This document shows, in pieces, positions 52,419 to 63,217 of a stretch of DNA of 64,000 nucleotides (its first letter is position 1; every line of letters begins with the position of its first letter). The position numbers were made by a program, and so were the translations under genes. A model generated the notes under the pieces. It was not told the DNA's origin. It did no database searches and saw only the letters and a list, made by a program, of their open reading frames with translations. Origin of the DNA: Albugo candida (Eukaryota; Oomycota; Peronosporomycetes; Albuginales; Albuginaceae); NCBI GenBank assembly GCA_905220665.1, contig CAJNAR010000028.1, forward strand, positions 144,332-208,331. Reading direction: 5' to 3'.

Positions 52419-53537
52419 ATGAGTCCACAGAAACTCGCGGTCAAAGGTACGACGCACACGTTATTGTCTTACTCAACAGTTTAATAAGTTGCGTTTTAGT
52501 GTTAAAGCTTCAAGGGATCGGGTCAGATGGAACTAAAGGTTTGTCAAAGCCTGTGGCTTAAACAACATTTGTTATAACAGATATTGTAGCGCTCCATCTT
52601 GCAGTTCGGTTGCATTTATGCGGAAGTACACAGACCACTAAAGTGAGCACCACACACGAGTACAATGAGCAATTTCACTTGTAAGTTCGTCGAATTACAA
52701 CTTAGTGTTATCTGACATTTCGATCGCAAAATCAGTGAGTTGAGGGGAAAAAATAAGGAAGACACAATGCGAGTTGAGGTATTGAGGGGGAAAAAAACAA
52801 TCGGGTCAAAGGCTCTCAAGTTGGACGATTTACTTCAATTGATTCCTAATATGATGGAAGTGAAAGTGGAGCTGGTTGATTTGAGCACAACTGCAGTCAT
52901 TACAATGGAAATCGGTGACGATTGTCCAACTCCTCAAGATAACAGTGAGGCAGAAGTGGTACAAACGTCTCAAGTCAGTAGAGAGAAACCTGAGGATAAA
53001 GAGCCAAAGGAGAGTCCCTGCACCTCAATGATATCGCAACCTACTCCGCGACCTTGGTTTATGCGGTTAACGTACTACTACGACGCTACGAAACGGTTGT
53101 ACAATTACTCAACAAGCTTCCCAGTCGTCAATAGTGTCGCCCGCTTTGGCGAATCCACGACTGATATGGTTCTAAAGCGTATCAGTGGGAAGACATTGAT
53201 GGATCTGGATAAGGAGGGATTAATGCCGCTGCTGTCACTATTAGACGATTCCGTGGATCAAGTATTAGCAACTGCACTACTCACGGTCGCACAAAGTCAA
53301 TCCTATATCGTGCACAAGAAAGACGTCGTGGCCGAAACGATATCACACGTGGCTCATAAGTCTGTTTCAACTATCACCGATACAGCAGAGAATGCTATCC
53401 AAATAGTTTGCAAGGCCAAAAATTACACAACCACTCAAATTATCAACGTATCGTCCAGTGTGTATACTGGAGTGTATGGTACCACTCTATCGATTGTCAG
53501 CCATGTTCCGTATCTTGGCGCCAAGCTTCGGACGTAA
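52419..53537 (+). CDS. C2-domain protein with perilipin-like C-terminal region
   Basis: Four exons by inferred splicing. MSPQKLAVK (52419) joins VLKLQGIGSDGTK, then DIVALHLAVRLHLCGSTQTT, KVSTTHEYNEQFHF and ELRGKNKEDTMRVEVLRGKK, the strand pattern of a C2 domain (THEYNEQFHFEL...VEVL). The domain ends near VKVELVDLSTTAVITMEIGD. After an acidic linker comes a helical segment with LYNYSTSFPVVNSVARFGES, DLDKEGLMPLLSLLDDSVDQ and VAHKSVSTITDTAENAIQIV. This faintly recalls perilipins and related lipid-droplet proteins (PVVSSTYDMV..., then long amphipathic helices). C2 domains bind phospholipids, with or without Ca2+; few Asp ligands are visible, so Ca2+-independent binding is likelier. The perilipin link is weak. 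Confidence 0.65.
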
Positions 53538-53812
53538 CGATTTTCTAACAATGGAAAAGGCTGAACGTCTTGAAGCTTGGCGCCAAGTACAAGTAATGAC
53601 ATTATCAAACTTTTGATTTTATGACGGTTTAAGGCTGAACGAAAGAAGTGATCCTGGACGGTGTTGTGGTTTACGTGAGAACGATGTTCAAGTGAAACGA
53701 TCTACTTGGCACAACGAATGATAGTTGATGGCCGCAGATAAGCTCGGATTTGCATTGATTATTGTCGAAGCGTATTTTTATTGAATAAAATTTGATTTTA
53801 AACATTGTCGTG

Positions 53813-54982
53813 TCAGCCTCGTGGAATTGTTCGGATTCGAAGGTCGAAATGTATTCCATCATTGTACCTTCTCGAGTGGACTTGAATTGTACGATTTAAT
53901 TGCTTGCGTAGCAAAGGGACAATTAATGTGAGAAAACCATCCTTCACCTCTGGCGACAATCTAGGTAATTCTATCCCCATAGGAAAATGACTTCCCGGCT
54001 CAACCATCTCCAAACTAGCTGTTTCGAGTTGTTCAAGTGATAGTTTTCCTAATACTTTCCTATCCACTTTATCGTTCACAACATGAGCAAGCCATAGGCG
54101 AAGATACTGCAGCTTGCGCGTGTTTGATGTCCATGTGAAGAGTACATATTGTACTTCAGGAGAGTCCAAGTCAAATGCTGGAGTCGGATGACGTATCCAC
54201 TCTTCTGTCCACTCAGGCGTACTATCCTTCACTGTGACTATCACTGATACATCTCCATCACGATCGGGTTGTGTCTCACGAGCTTCGTCTTGTGTATTTC
54301 GCTTTATTAGATCGACGAGTAAACGATTTTCGTCTTCCAAATCACATATTCGCTCTTCGCATTTCCAATTATCGGTTTTGAGCTTTGCTATTTCCTGTTC
54401 TTGCTCACGTACCACTTCCATCAATTCATTACATTCGACTTTGTGTTGCTGCTGTATAGCAATAAGACTCTTTTTCATGATTAATAATTCATTCTCATAC
54501 AGTTTGGTCTTTTGCGTCAAGACCGCCACTTCTTCGTTACCATCCGTGACGTCGACTTGATCATTTTGTAATTTAGTAAAAGTCGACTTGGAAGGTGAAT
54601 GGCGTGATAATTTCTCTACTTGTCGAAGCGCCTGTAACTTTTCCGCTCTCAAATGACAGATTATCTCTTCGGCGTTCAATAGATCGTCTTCCAGTTGTAC
54701 TATTCTATCTTCTGCTGCTTTCAATTCAACTTCTGCTGTCACTGCATCGTTATTTTCTATCGTGTTTTCTGTCTCTGACTCTGTCGAATTACTCCTTTCT
54801 CGCTCTTTTGTTTGGGGCAATTCAGAGTGGTATTGAAACTCTCTCGCTACTATAGACGTACATTCGCTGTTATCCGTACCTTCACCTTTTCTGGAAGCAT
54901 TTAAGCGGTCAACCAAACCGTTTTTTTGCCACATTTCTGCTGAAATGTTACTTTGTCTTACGAACCAATCACTTGTCTTCAT
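53813..54982 (-). CDS. Coiled-coil protein with a conserved-looking C-terminal domain, function unknown
   Basis: Single-exon 389-residue protein. Residues about 75-225 are coiled coil (VELKAAEDRIVQLEDDLLNA, EVVREQEQEIAKLKTDNWKC). The C-terminal 150 residues look folded: DSPEVQYVLFTWTSNTRKLQ, YLRLWLAHVVNDKVDRKVLG, SHFPMGIELPRLSPEVKDGF and LTLIVPLLRKQLNRTIQVHS. No signal peptide or transmembrane helix is present. I do not recognise the family. It is convergent with the C2 gene, with 275 bp between their stops. Confidence 0.75.
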   Translation of the reverse strand: MKTSDWFVRQSNISAEMWQKNGLVDRLNASRKGEGTDNSECTSIVAREFQYHSELPQTKERERSNSTESETENTIENNDAVTAEVELKAAEDRIVQLEDDLLNAEEIICHLRAEKLQALRQVEKLSRHSPSKSTFTKLQNDQVDVTDGNEEVAVLTQKTKLYENELLIMKKSLIAIQQQHKVECNELMEVVREQEQEIAKLKTDNWKCEERICDLEDENRLLVDLIKRNTQDEARETQPDRDGDVSVIVTVKDSTPEWTEEWIRHPTPAFDLDSPEVQYVLFTWTSNTRKLQYLRLWLAHVVNDKVDRKVLGKLSLEQLETASLEMVEPGSHFPMGIELPRLSPEVKDGFLTLIVPLLRKQLNRTIQVHSRRYNDGIHFDLRIRTIPRG

Positions 54983-55125
54983 TCATGTATTTCATCCAAT
55001 CCTTATTTTACACTGTTCAGTTTTGTTTCTTTTTTCGTTGATTACAACGCTCAATTTCATAATTAAAAGTATTACAATTCGGCGGACTTCATCGCTGACA
55101 GGAACCAACTAAGGCTTTTTAATTT

Positions 55126-56415
55126 CTATATAAAACCTTCATCCAAAATAGTTGCCTCCCTTGATACTGACTCATTTTCTGCGCTTGCTGCTGACTGAAT
55201 TATTTCCTCGCTATCCAGAGCAAGAGGATCACTTTCTTTCCGTATGATTGGTGTTTGATGTATCCATTGTGCTTCATTCTTTTGTGCGCGCTGTATTGTT
55301 ACATACTTTTTTTCCGTTTTGGTCACATCTTCCCGTTTTAAGAAGTATTTGACGATCTCCACGAAGCCCAAATAAGAAGCATACATGACAGCCGAAAGTT
55401 GCAGCTGCTGTACGGGGGAGCGCATGTTATCGAATGATTGTGGTGCGATATCTTTGTAGATTACGTTCTCTTGCTTTCCCACTAACTCAGCCGGTGCTAG
55501 AGGCTTGACCAACTTTTCAGGATCGATGTTTCCAGTGTTTTTGTCCTCAGTAAGCGTCTCCACTTCTTCGCTATCTTGGCTTTTGTTGACGGTAGTCGCT
55601 GCAGAGATCGAACTGAATGGGAGAGCCGTCATGAACGAAGCAGTATCCAGCGGCAACGACACTTCCATACAAGCGTTGATATCACCATCATTCTGATCGA
55701 TCTGCTCAACAATCTCCATAAACCGCTCAATGCTCCCCATACTATGACACACTGCAAAATGATATGGGTATCGTGTCAAATCTCCATGCACACCAAGCGC
55801 TCGAATTGGTACTAAGTTTTGACCATTTTCTTCTCGATACTTAATTGAATCATAAGCTATTTCAGAAGATAATGTCAGAGTTCCCGCCTCATTCAGGCAG
55901 CTTGTTGGAAGTTCATTCCGACTACCTATTAACGTTGATGCAAACTCTGGTTGCAACTGTAGTTTGGGTCGATCTTGAAAATCGACTTCAAGTGCTGCTC
56001 CTCTTCCGATGAGTCCGTGACGTTTACAGAAGCGAAAGTACCAGCCATACGACGCCTTGAATGGACCCAAATTGTGTTTCTGTGAGATCGATTTCGCTTT
56101 TTCTTGCACTAAAGAGGATGATACTTTGATTTTTCTCTCCTTCAAGTCCATAATCCATGCAAGTAATTCATCTTCAAATTCGGCGTGCTTGGCGATACCT
56201 CCACGCCGACGATGATCGCGTTCCCGTAAACTTCCTTGTAGATATCTTTTCTTTATATCAAGACTGCGCTTTAATAAGCGAGAAATAGCAGCTGCACTAA
56301 CTCCATAATCACGAGCACATTTTGAATTTGTCATTTCAGAATTATTCTCAAAACATTCGATTATTTCAATGCGCTCGCGATCAGTAAGTCGTTTACCGGA
56401 GCCTCGTTTTCCCAT
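55126..56415 (-). CDS. CENP-B-type HTH DNA-binding protein with ankyrin-like repeats
   Basis: Single-exon 429-residue protein. Residues 1-60 form a psq/CENP-B N-terminal HTH (RLTDRERIEIIECFENNSEM, CARDYGVSAAAISRLLKRS), and residues about 72-140 a Tc5/CENPB-type HTH (FEDELLAWIMDLKERKIKVS, KASYGWYFRFCKRHGLIGRG). Both are DNA-binding halves of pogo/Tigger transposases. No DDE catalytic domain follows. Instead, residues 215-240 (YPYHFAVCHSMGSIERFMEI) and 338-362 (LSAVMYASYLGFVEIVKYFL) look like ankyrin repeats. This suggests a host gene that kept the transposon DNA-binding module. Target sites are unknown. No inverted repeats were seen beside the gene. Confidence 0.72.
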   Translation of the reverse strand: MGKRGSGKRLTDRERIEIIECFENNSEMTNSKCARDYGVSAAAISRLLKRSLDIKKRYLQGSLRERDHRRRGGIAKHAEFEDELLAWIMDLKERKIKVSSSLVQEKAKSISQKHNLGPFKASYGWYFRFCKRHGLIGRGAALEVDFQDRPKLQLQPEFASTLIGSRNELPTSCLNEAGTLTLSSEIAYDSIKYREENGQNLVPIRALGVHGDLTRYPYHFAVCHSMGSIERFMEIVEQIDQNDGDINACMEVSLPLDTASFMTALPFSSISAATTVNKSQDSEEVETLTEDKNTGNIDPEKLVKPLAPAELVGKQENVIYKDIAPQSFDNMRSPVQQLQLSAVMYASYLGFVEIVKYFLKREDVTKTEKKYVTIQRAQKNEAQWIHQTPIIRKESDPLALDSEEIIQSAASAENESVSREATILDEGFI

Positions 56416-57884
56416 AAATTACGCTTACGTCTCGATTAAATTGAAGGGAGGTCCACTCAAGTTAATAGCACGCGATTGGTTATAACTCGATATGAACGCT
56501 AAACCTCATACAAATTTATGCAATGCAGCTTTCTTAAGATAATATCGAATCATTTATCAAGTTGAACGTTCTTTGTTTTGAATACTGTAAAGCAATCGTA
56601 ATTATGCCGCTCATGCGCAATGATAAGCGTTGATGTTTTGGCTGGGGAGTACAAAAACGCTACAGATTTGGTCACGGTAGGACGCTGCTTACATCAATAT
56701 GGGTTTTCCACCCTTGAATAAGACAGAATGAAGACGACGCAAAATGCGACGTATCTCGAAAGCCTTGACGCCATTTCATAAGTATACTTAGAAAACTTTA
56801 TGCGTAACAAATTATTAGTGGCTACTGGTTGTATATTGTACAATTCAAGTTGACGGGGTGGCTCTTTAATTCTGCAGTTTTTCCGCGTACTTTGACTTTG
56901 TGGCAGAGCTTTTTGAAAAACTAATAATCGGAATGGAATGGCTTTTGCAAACCGTCTATTACGTTCTGCCAAGGCTATCTAACTCTGGCACCATCACTCG
57001 AGTGTGCATCAGTTTGTAGATCGGAGAAGCATACAAACGGCGCCTCCGACTGTAAACAAGTACCCAATATGGCTCTACTCGACCTCATTTTCGTATGGTT
57101 CGAAATAAACTTTACATCTCACACATGCGTATGCTTCTATTTGTCGTCACACCAGTGTCATAGCTTGCGGATATCCATATATCCATGTTCGACCATTAAC
57201 AATACATATTTACAATGCCTCGAATATGAAACAAACGACTGTCTAGAATACAGCAGAATACAAGAATAGATTTGCGGATGGAACGACTGTCCAAAGAATT
57301 GTACGGACACCGTATGGAAGCATAATCTCGAAAAATTATCAAAGTATGCCGTCTTTTTCATAACACGAAGTCTTAGCAATCGTTTTGATTCATACTTGCT
57401 ATTCGTAACTATCTCTCAGCAAAATCGGATGGAAAATTCGAACTGAGGAAAGAAAATATCACCTGATGATGGGATTGTGCTGATGTTAGCGTTGATGTTG
57501 ATGTTAACGGGACTGTTGATCAAGGATGTTAAATTCTCTGCTCTCAAAGAACGAGAGATGAAAGTGACTCTTATTGCTCACTGTGACGGGCAACTGTTCT
57601 ATACTTATCCCAAGCAGAGAATTTTAGTAGAATGAGCACGCATGTGTGATAGAAGAGGGTTGTACTCCTTGTCATTTCCACATGCTCCAATTAAGGAAAA
57701 AATGCACATCAAACATTCGACCTTTTCATTCTCTCTGGCAAGTGATCGCTGATACCCAAACACATGTTATCATAACGTTTGTGTGTATTTCCGTGAATGG
57801 TGGAATACTTCTTTCAGAAGTGTACTCATTTGTAATGACTCCTTTATTGTTGTCTGGTTTTACGTGTACGGTGTTTTCGCTATG
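56416..57884. other. Intergenic region before the 5S array
   Basis: About 1.5 kb of AT-rich sequence. A 92-codon minus-strand ORF (56694-56972) starts MAERNRRFAKAIPFRLLVFQ and could be a small exon, but nothing confirms it. A short GTTGATGTT-type tract lies at about 57480-57510. No other feature was recognised. Confidence 0.35.
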
Positions 57885-57954
57885 ATGTTTGACGTTTGAT
57901 GTTTGTGAAGCAGCATGCATTACGCAATCTACTGTGTCACGTCCATTCGCTTTC

Positions 57955-58072
57955 GTAGACGGCCATATTAGGCTGAAAGCACCGTATCCCGTCTGCTCTG
58001 CGAAGTTAAGCAGCCTCAAGCTCGGGTAGTACTCGGGTGGGTGACCACCGGGGAAGTCCGAGTGCTGTCTAG
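57955..58072 (+). rRNA. 5S rRNA, copy 1
   Basis: 118 nt starting GTAGACGGCCATATTAGG. It matches the array consensus except that the 3' end is GTCTAG instead of GTCTAC, so the last base pair of helix I (G with C) is lost. T-run follows. Confidence 0.93.
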
Positions 58073-58287
58073 TTTTTGACTTTGTATTGTTTGACTTGGT
58101 GAATGTAAATGTGAATGTGAATGTGGTTGTGAATGTGGTTGTGAATGTGATCATGCTGCATTTATGATTGTGATTGTCATTGTGAAAATGTACATTATAA
58201 ACATTTATAGATATTTCATGTATGACGTTTGATATTTGTAAAGCAGCATGCATTGTGCGATGTATTGTGTTACGTCCATTCACTTTC

Positions 58288-58405
58288 GTAGACGGCCATA
58301 TTAGGCTGAAAGCACCGTATCCCGTCTGCTCTGCGAAGTTAAGCAGCCTCAAGCTCGGGTAGTACTCGGGTGGGTGACCACCGGGGAAGTCCGAGTGCTG
58401 TCTAC
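58288..58405 (+). rRNA. 5S rRNA, copy 2 (consensus)
   Basis: 118 nt. The ends GTAGACGGC and GCTGTCTAC pair as helix I. Internal AAGCACCGTATCCCGTCTG and GGGTGGGTGACC are typical 5S elements (box A to C region). Followed by CTTTTTG terminator. Confidence 0.96.
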
Positions 58406-58620
58406 TTTTTGACTTTGTATTGTTTGACTTGGTGAATGTAAATGTGAATGTGAATGTGGTTGTGAATGTGGTTGTGAATGTGATCATGCTGCATTTATGA
58501 TTGTGATTGTCATTGTGAAAATGTACATTATAAACATTTATAGATATTTCATGTATGACGTTTGATATTTGTAAAGCAGCATGCATTGTGCGATGTATTG
58601 TGTTACGTCCATTCACTTTC

Positions 58621-58738
58621 GTAGACGGCCATATTAGGCTGAAAGCACCGTATCCCGTCTGCTCTGCGAAGTTAAGCAGCCTCAAGCTCGGGTAGTACTC
58701 GGGTGGGTGACCACCGGGGAAGTCCGAGTGCTGTCTAC
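58621..58738 (+). rRNA. 5S rRNA, copy 3 (consensus)
   Basis: 118 nt, identical to copy 2 by eye, 333 bp downstream of it, with the same T-run. Confidence 0.96.
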
Positions 58739-58952
58739 TTTTTGACTTTGTATTGTTTGACTTGGTGAATGTAAATGTGAATGTGAATGTGGTTGTGAAT
58801 GGGTTGTGAATGTGATCATGCTGCATTTATGATTGTGATTGTCATTGTGAAAATGTACATTATAAACATTTATAGATATTTCATGTATGACGTTTGATAT
58901 TTGTGAAGCAGCAAGCATTGTGCGATGTATTGTGTTACGTCCATTCACTTTC

Positions 58953-59070
58953 GTAGACGGCCATATTAGGCTGAAAGCACCGTATCCCGTCTGCTCTGCG
59001 AAGTTAAGCAGCCTCAAGCTCGGGTAGTACTCGGGTGGGTGACCACCGGGGAAGTCCGAGTGCTGTCTAC
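58953..59070 (+). rRNA. 5S rRNA, copy 4 (consensus)
   Basis: 118 nt, consensus sequence; unit length 332 bp. Confidence 0.96.
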
Positions 59071-59285
59071 TTTTTGACTTTGTATTGTTTGACTTGGTGA
59101 ATGTAAATGTGAATGTGAATGTGGTTGTGAATGTGGTTGTGAATGTGATCATGCTGCATTTATGATTGTGATTGTCATTGTGAAAATGTACATTATAAAC
59201 ATTTATAGATATTTCATGTATGACGTTTGATATTTGTAAAGCAGCATGCATTGTGCGATGTATTGTGTTACGTCCATTCACTTTC

Positions 59286-59403
59286 GTAGACGGCCATATT
59301 AGGCTGAAAGCACCGTATCCCGTCTGCTCTGCGAAGTTAAGCAGCCTCAAGCTCGGGTAGTACTCGGGTGGGTGACCACCGGGGAAGTCCGAGTGCTGTC
59401 TAC
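59286..59403 (+). rRNA. 5S rRNA, copy 5 (consensus)
   Basis: 118 nt, consensus sequence; the following spacer is short, with one GGTT-type unit and a lost TG. Confidence 0.96.
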
Positions 59404-59605
59404 TTTTTGACTTTGTATTGTTTGACTTGGTGAATGTAAATGTGAATGTGAATGTGGTTTGAATGTGATCATGCTGCATTTATGATTGTGATTGTCATTG
59501 TGAAAATGTACATTATAAACATTTATAGATATTCCATGTATGACGTTTGATATTTGTAAAGCAGCATGCATTGTGCGATGTATTGTGTTACGTCCATTCA
59601 CTTTC

Positions 59606-59722
59606 GTAGACGGCCATATTAGGCTGAAAGCACCGTATCCCGTCCGCTCTGCGAAGTTAAGCAGCCTCAAGCTCGGGTAGTACTCGGGTGGGTGACCACC
59701 GTTGAAGTCCGAGTGCTGTCAC
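59606..59722 (+). rRNA. 5S rRNA, copy 6 (variant)
   Basis: 117 nt. Differences: CGTCCGCTC (T to C), CCGTTGAAG for CCGGGGAAG, and a 1-nt deletion near the 3' end (GTCAC for GTCTAC), which weakens helix I. Confidence 0.88.
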
Positions 59723-59937
59723 TTTTTGACTTTGTATTGTTTGACTTGGTGAATGTAAATGTGAATGTGAATGTGAATGTGAATGTGGTTGTGAATGTGA
59801 TCATGCTGCATTTATGATTGTTATTGTCATTGTGAAAATGTACATTATAAACATTTATAGATATTTCATGTATGACGTTTGATATTTGTGAAGCAGCATG
59901 CATTGTGCGATCTATTGTGTTACGTCCATTCACTTTC

Positions 59938-60055
59938 GTAGACGGCCATATTAGGCTGAAAGCACCGTATCCCGTCTGCTCTGCGACGTTAAGCAGCCTC
60001 AAGCTCGGGTAGTACTCGGGTGGGTGACCACCGTTGAAGTCCGAGTGCTGTCTAC
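59938..60055 (+). rRNA. 5S rRNA, copy 7 (variant)
   Basis: 118 nt. Differences: GCGACGTTAAG (A to C) and CCGTTGAAG. Ends pair normally. Confidence 0.9.
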
Positions 60056-60270
60056 TTTTTGACTTTGTATTGTTTGACTTGGTGAATCTAAATGTGAATG
60101 TGAATGTGGTTGTGAATGTGGTTGTGAATGTGATCATGCTGCATTTATGATTGTGATTGTCATTGTGAAAATGTACATTATAAACATTTATAGATATTTC
60201 ATGTATGACGTTTGATATTTGTAAAGCAGCATGCATTGTGCGATCTATTGTGTTACGTCCATTCACTTTC

Positions 60271-60387
60271 GTAGACGGCCATATTAGGCTGAAAGCACCG
60301 TATCCCGTCTTCTCTGCGAAGTTAAGCAGCCTCAAGCTCGGGTAGTACTCGGGTGGTGACCACCGGGGAAGTCCGAGTGCTGTCTAC
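60271..60387 (+). rRNA. 5S rRNA, copy 8 (variant)
   Basis: 117 nt. Differences: CGTCTTCTCTG (G to T) and one G missing in GGGTGGTGACC. Confidence 0.88.
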
Positions 60388-60590
60388 TTTTTGACTTTGT
60401 ATTGTTTGACTTGGTGAATGTAAATGTGAATGTGAATGTGGTTGTGAATGTGATCATGCTGCATTTATGATTGTGATTGTCATTGTGAAAATGTACATTA
60501 TAAACATTTATAGATATTTCATGTATGACGTTTGATATTTGTGAAGCAGCAAGCATTGTGCGATGTATTGTGTTGCGTCCATTCACTTTC

Positions 60591-60707
60591 GTAGACGGCC
60601 ATATTAGGCTGAAAGCACCGTATCCCGTCTGCTCTGCGAAGTTACCAGCCTCAAGCTCGGGTAGTACTCGGGTGGGTGACCACCGGGGAAGTCCGAGTGC
60701 TGTCTAC
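60591..60707 (+). rRNA. 5S rRNA, copy 9 (variant)
   Basis: 117 nt. GTTACCAGCC replaces GTTAAGCAGCC. The terminator run is shortened to TTTT. Confidence 0.86.
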
Positions 60708-60908
60708 TTTTGACTTTGTATTGTTTGACTTGGTGAATGTAAATGTGAATGTGAATGTGGTTGTGAATGTGATCATGCTGCATTTATGATTGTGATTGTC
60801 ATTGTGAAAATGTACATTATAACATTTATAGATATTTCATGTATGACGTTTGATATTTGTGAAGCAGCAAGCATTGTGCGATGTATTGTGTTACGTCCAT
60901 TCACTTTC

Positions 60909-61025
60909 GTAGACGGCCATATTAGGCTGAAAGCACCGTATCCCGTCTGCTCTGCGAAGTGAGCAGCCTCAAGCTCGGGTAGTACTCGGGTGGGTGACCA
61001 CCGGGGAAGTCCGAGTGCTGTCTAC
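60909..61025 (+). rRNA. 5S rRNA, copy 10 (variant)
   Basis: 117 nt. GAAGTGAGCAGCC replaces GAAGTTAAGCAGCC, a 1-nt loss plus a substitution. Confidence 0.88.
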
Positions 61026-61238
61026 TTTTTGACTTTGTATTGTTTGACTTGGTGAATGTAAATGTGAATGTATGTGAATGTGAATGTGGTTGTGAATGTG
61101 ATCATGCTGCATTTATGATTGTGATTGTCATTGTGAAAATATACATTATAAACATTTATAGATATTTCATGTATGACGTTTGATATTTGTGAAGCAGCAA
61201 GCATTGTGCGATGTATTGTGTTACGTCCATTCACTTTC

Positions 61239-61363
61239 GTAGACGGCCATATTAGGTCTAAAGTACCGACTCCTCGTCTCCTGCTCCTGCGAAATTAAAT
61301 GCAGCCTCAAGCTCGGGTAGTACTCGGGTGGGTGACCACCGGGGAAGTCCGAGTGCTGTCTAC
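61239..61363 (+). pseudogene. 5S rRNA pseudogene, copy 11 (degenerate)
   Basis: About 125 nt. The first half is scrambled (ATTAGGTCTAAAGTACCGAC, then CTCCTGCTCCTGCGAAATTA and AATGCAGCC) with several small insertions, so helices II and III and the box A region are broken. The 3' half is consensus. Confidence 0.85.
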
Positions 61364-61584
61364 TTTTTGACTTTGTATTGTTTGACTTGGTGAATGTAAA
61401 TGTGAATGTGAATGTGGTTGTGAATGTGAATGTGGTTGTGAATGTGATCATGCTGCATTTATGATTGTGATTGTCATTGTGAAAATGTACATTATAAACA
61501 TTTATAGATATTTCATGTATGACGTTTGATATTTGTAAAGCAGCATGCATTGTGCGATCTATTGTGTTACGTCCATTCACTTTC

Positions 61585-61702
61585 GTAGACGGCCATATTA
61601 GGCTGAAAGCACCGTATCCCGTCTGCTCTGCGAAGTTAAGCAGCCTCAAGCTCGGGTAGTACTCGGGTGGGTGGCCACCGGGGAAGTCCGAGTGCTGTCT
61701 AC
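61585..61702 (+). rRNA. 5S rRNA, copy 12 (variant)
   Basis: 118 nt. One substitution: GGGTGGCCACC for GGGTGACCACC. Confidence 0.92.
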
Positions 61703-61905
61703 TTTTTGACTTTGTATTGTTTGACTTGGTGAATGTAAATGTGAATGTGAATGTGGTTGTGAATGTGATCATGCTGCATTTATGATTGTTATTGTCATTG
61801 TGAAAATGTACATTATAAACATTTATAGATATTTCTTGTATGACGTTTGATATTTGTAAAGCAGCATGCATTGTGCGATGTATTGTGTTACGTCCATTCA
61901 CTTTC

Positions 61906-62022
61906 GTAGACGGTCATATTAGGCTGAAAGCACCGTATCCCGTCTGCTCTGCGAAGTTAAGCAGCCTCAAGCTCGGGTAGTACTCGGGTGGGTGACCACC
62001 GGGAAGTCCGAGTGCTGTCTAC
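61906..62022 (+). rRNA. 5S rRNA, copy 13 (variant)
   Basis: 117 nt. Differences: GACGGTCATATT (C to T) and CCGGGAAG with one G lost. Confidence 0.89.
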
Positions 62023-62224
62023 TTTTTGACTTTGTATTGTTTGACTTGGTGAATGTAATGTGAATGTGAATGTGGTTGTGAATGTGATCATGCTGCATTT
62101 ATGATTGTGATTGTCATTGTGAAAATGTACATTATAAACATTTATAGATATTTCATGTATGACGTTTGATATTTGTGAAGCAGCAAGCATTGTGCGATGT
62201 ATTGTGTTACGTCCATTCACTTTC

Positions 62225-62341
62225 GTAGACGGCCATATTAGGCTGAAAGCACCGTATCTCGTCTGCTCTGCGAAGTTAAGCAGCCTCAAGCTCGGGTAGT
62301 ACTCGGGTGGGGACCACCGGGGAAGTCCGAGTGCTGTCTAC
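62225..62341 (+). rRNA. 5S rRNA, copy 14 (variant)
   Basis: 117 nt. Differences: GTATCTCGTC (C to T) and GGGTGGGGACC with one base lost. Confidence 0.89.
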
Positions 62342-62553
62342 TTTTTGACTTTGTATTATTTGACTTGGTGAATGTAAATGTGAATGTGAATGTTGTGAAT
62401 GTGGTTGTGAATGTGATCATGCTGCATTTATGATTGTGATTGTCATTGTGAAAATGTACAATATAAACATTTATAGATATTTCATGTATGACGTTTGATA
62501 TTTGTGAAGCAGCAAGCATTGTGCGATGTATTGTGTTACGTCCATTCACTTTC

Positions 62554-62670
62554 GTAGACGGCCATATTAGGCTGAAAGCACCGTATCCCGTCTGCTCTGC
62601 GAAGTTAAGCAGCCTCAAGCTCGGTAGTACTCGGGTGGGTGACCACCGGGGAAGTCCGAGTGCTGTCTAC
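62554..62670 (+). rRNA. 5S rRNA, copy 15 (variant)
   Basis: 117 nt. One G is missing in CTCGGTAGTAC; otherwise consensus. Confidence 0.91.
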
Positions 62671-62896
62671 TTTTTGACTTTGTATTGTTTGACTTGGTGA
62701 ATGTAAATGTGAATGTGAATGTGGTTGTGAATGTGGTTGTGAATGTGGTTGTGAATGTGATCATGCTGCATTTATGATTGTGATTGTCATTGTGAAAATG
62801 TACATTATAAACATTATAGATATTTCATGTATGACGTTTGATATTTGTAAAGCAGCATGCATTGTGCGATGTATTGTGTTACGTCCATTCACTTTC

Positions 62897-63014
62897 GTAG
62901 ACGGCCATATTAGGCTGAAAGCACCGTATATCCCGTCTGCTCTGCGAAGTTAAGCAGCCTCAAGCTCGGGTAGTACTCGGGTGGGTGACCACCGGGAAGT
63001 CCGAGTGCTGTCAC
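62897..63014 (+). rRNA. 5S rRNA, copy 16 (variant)
   Basis: 118 nt. AT insertion in CCGTATATCCC, one G lost in CCGGGAAG, and GTCAC at the 3' end. Confidence 0.84.
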
Positions 63015-63217
63015 TTTTTGACTTTGTATTGTTTGACTTGGTGAATGTAAATGTGAATGTGAATGTGGTTGTGATGTGATCATGCTGCATTTATGATTGT
63101 GATTGTCATTGTGAAAAATGTACATTATAAACATTTATAGATATTTCATGTATGACGTTTGATATTTGTAAAGCAGCAAGCATTGTGCGATGTATTGTGT
63201 TACGTCCATTCACTTTC

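Noticed and set aside
56694..56972. 92-codon minus-strand ORF with a presequence-like start
   Set aside because: Possible mitochondrial small protein, but nothing beyond a basic N-terminus supports it.
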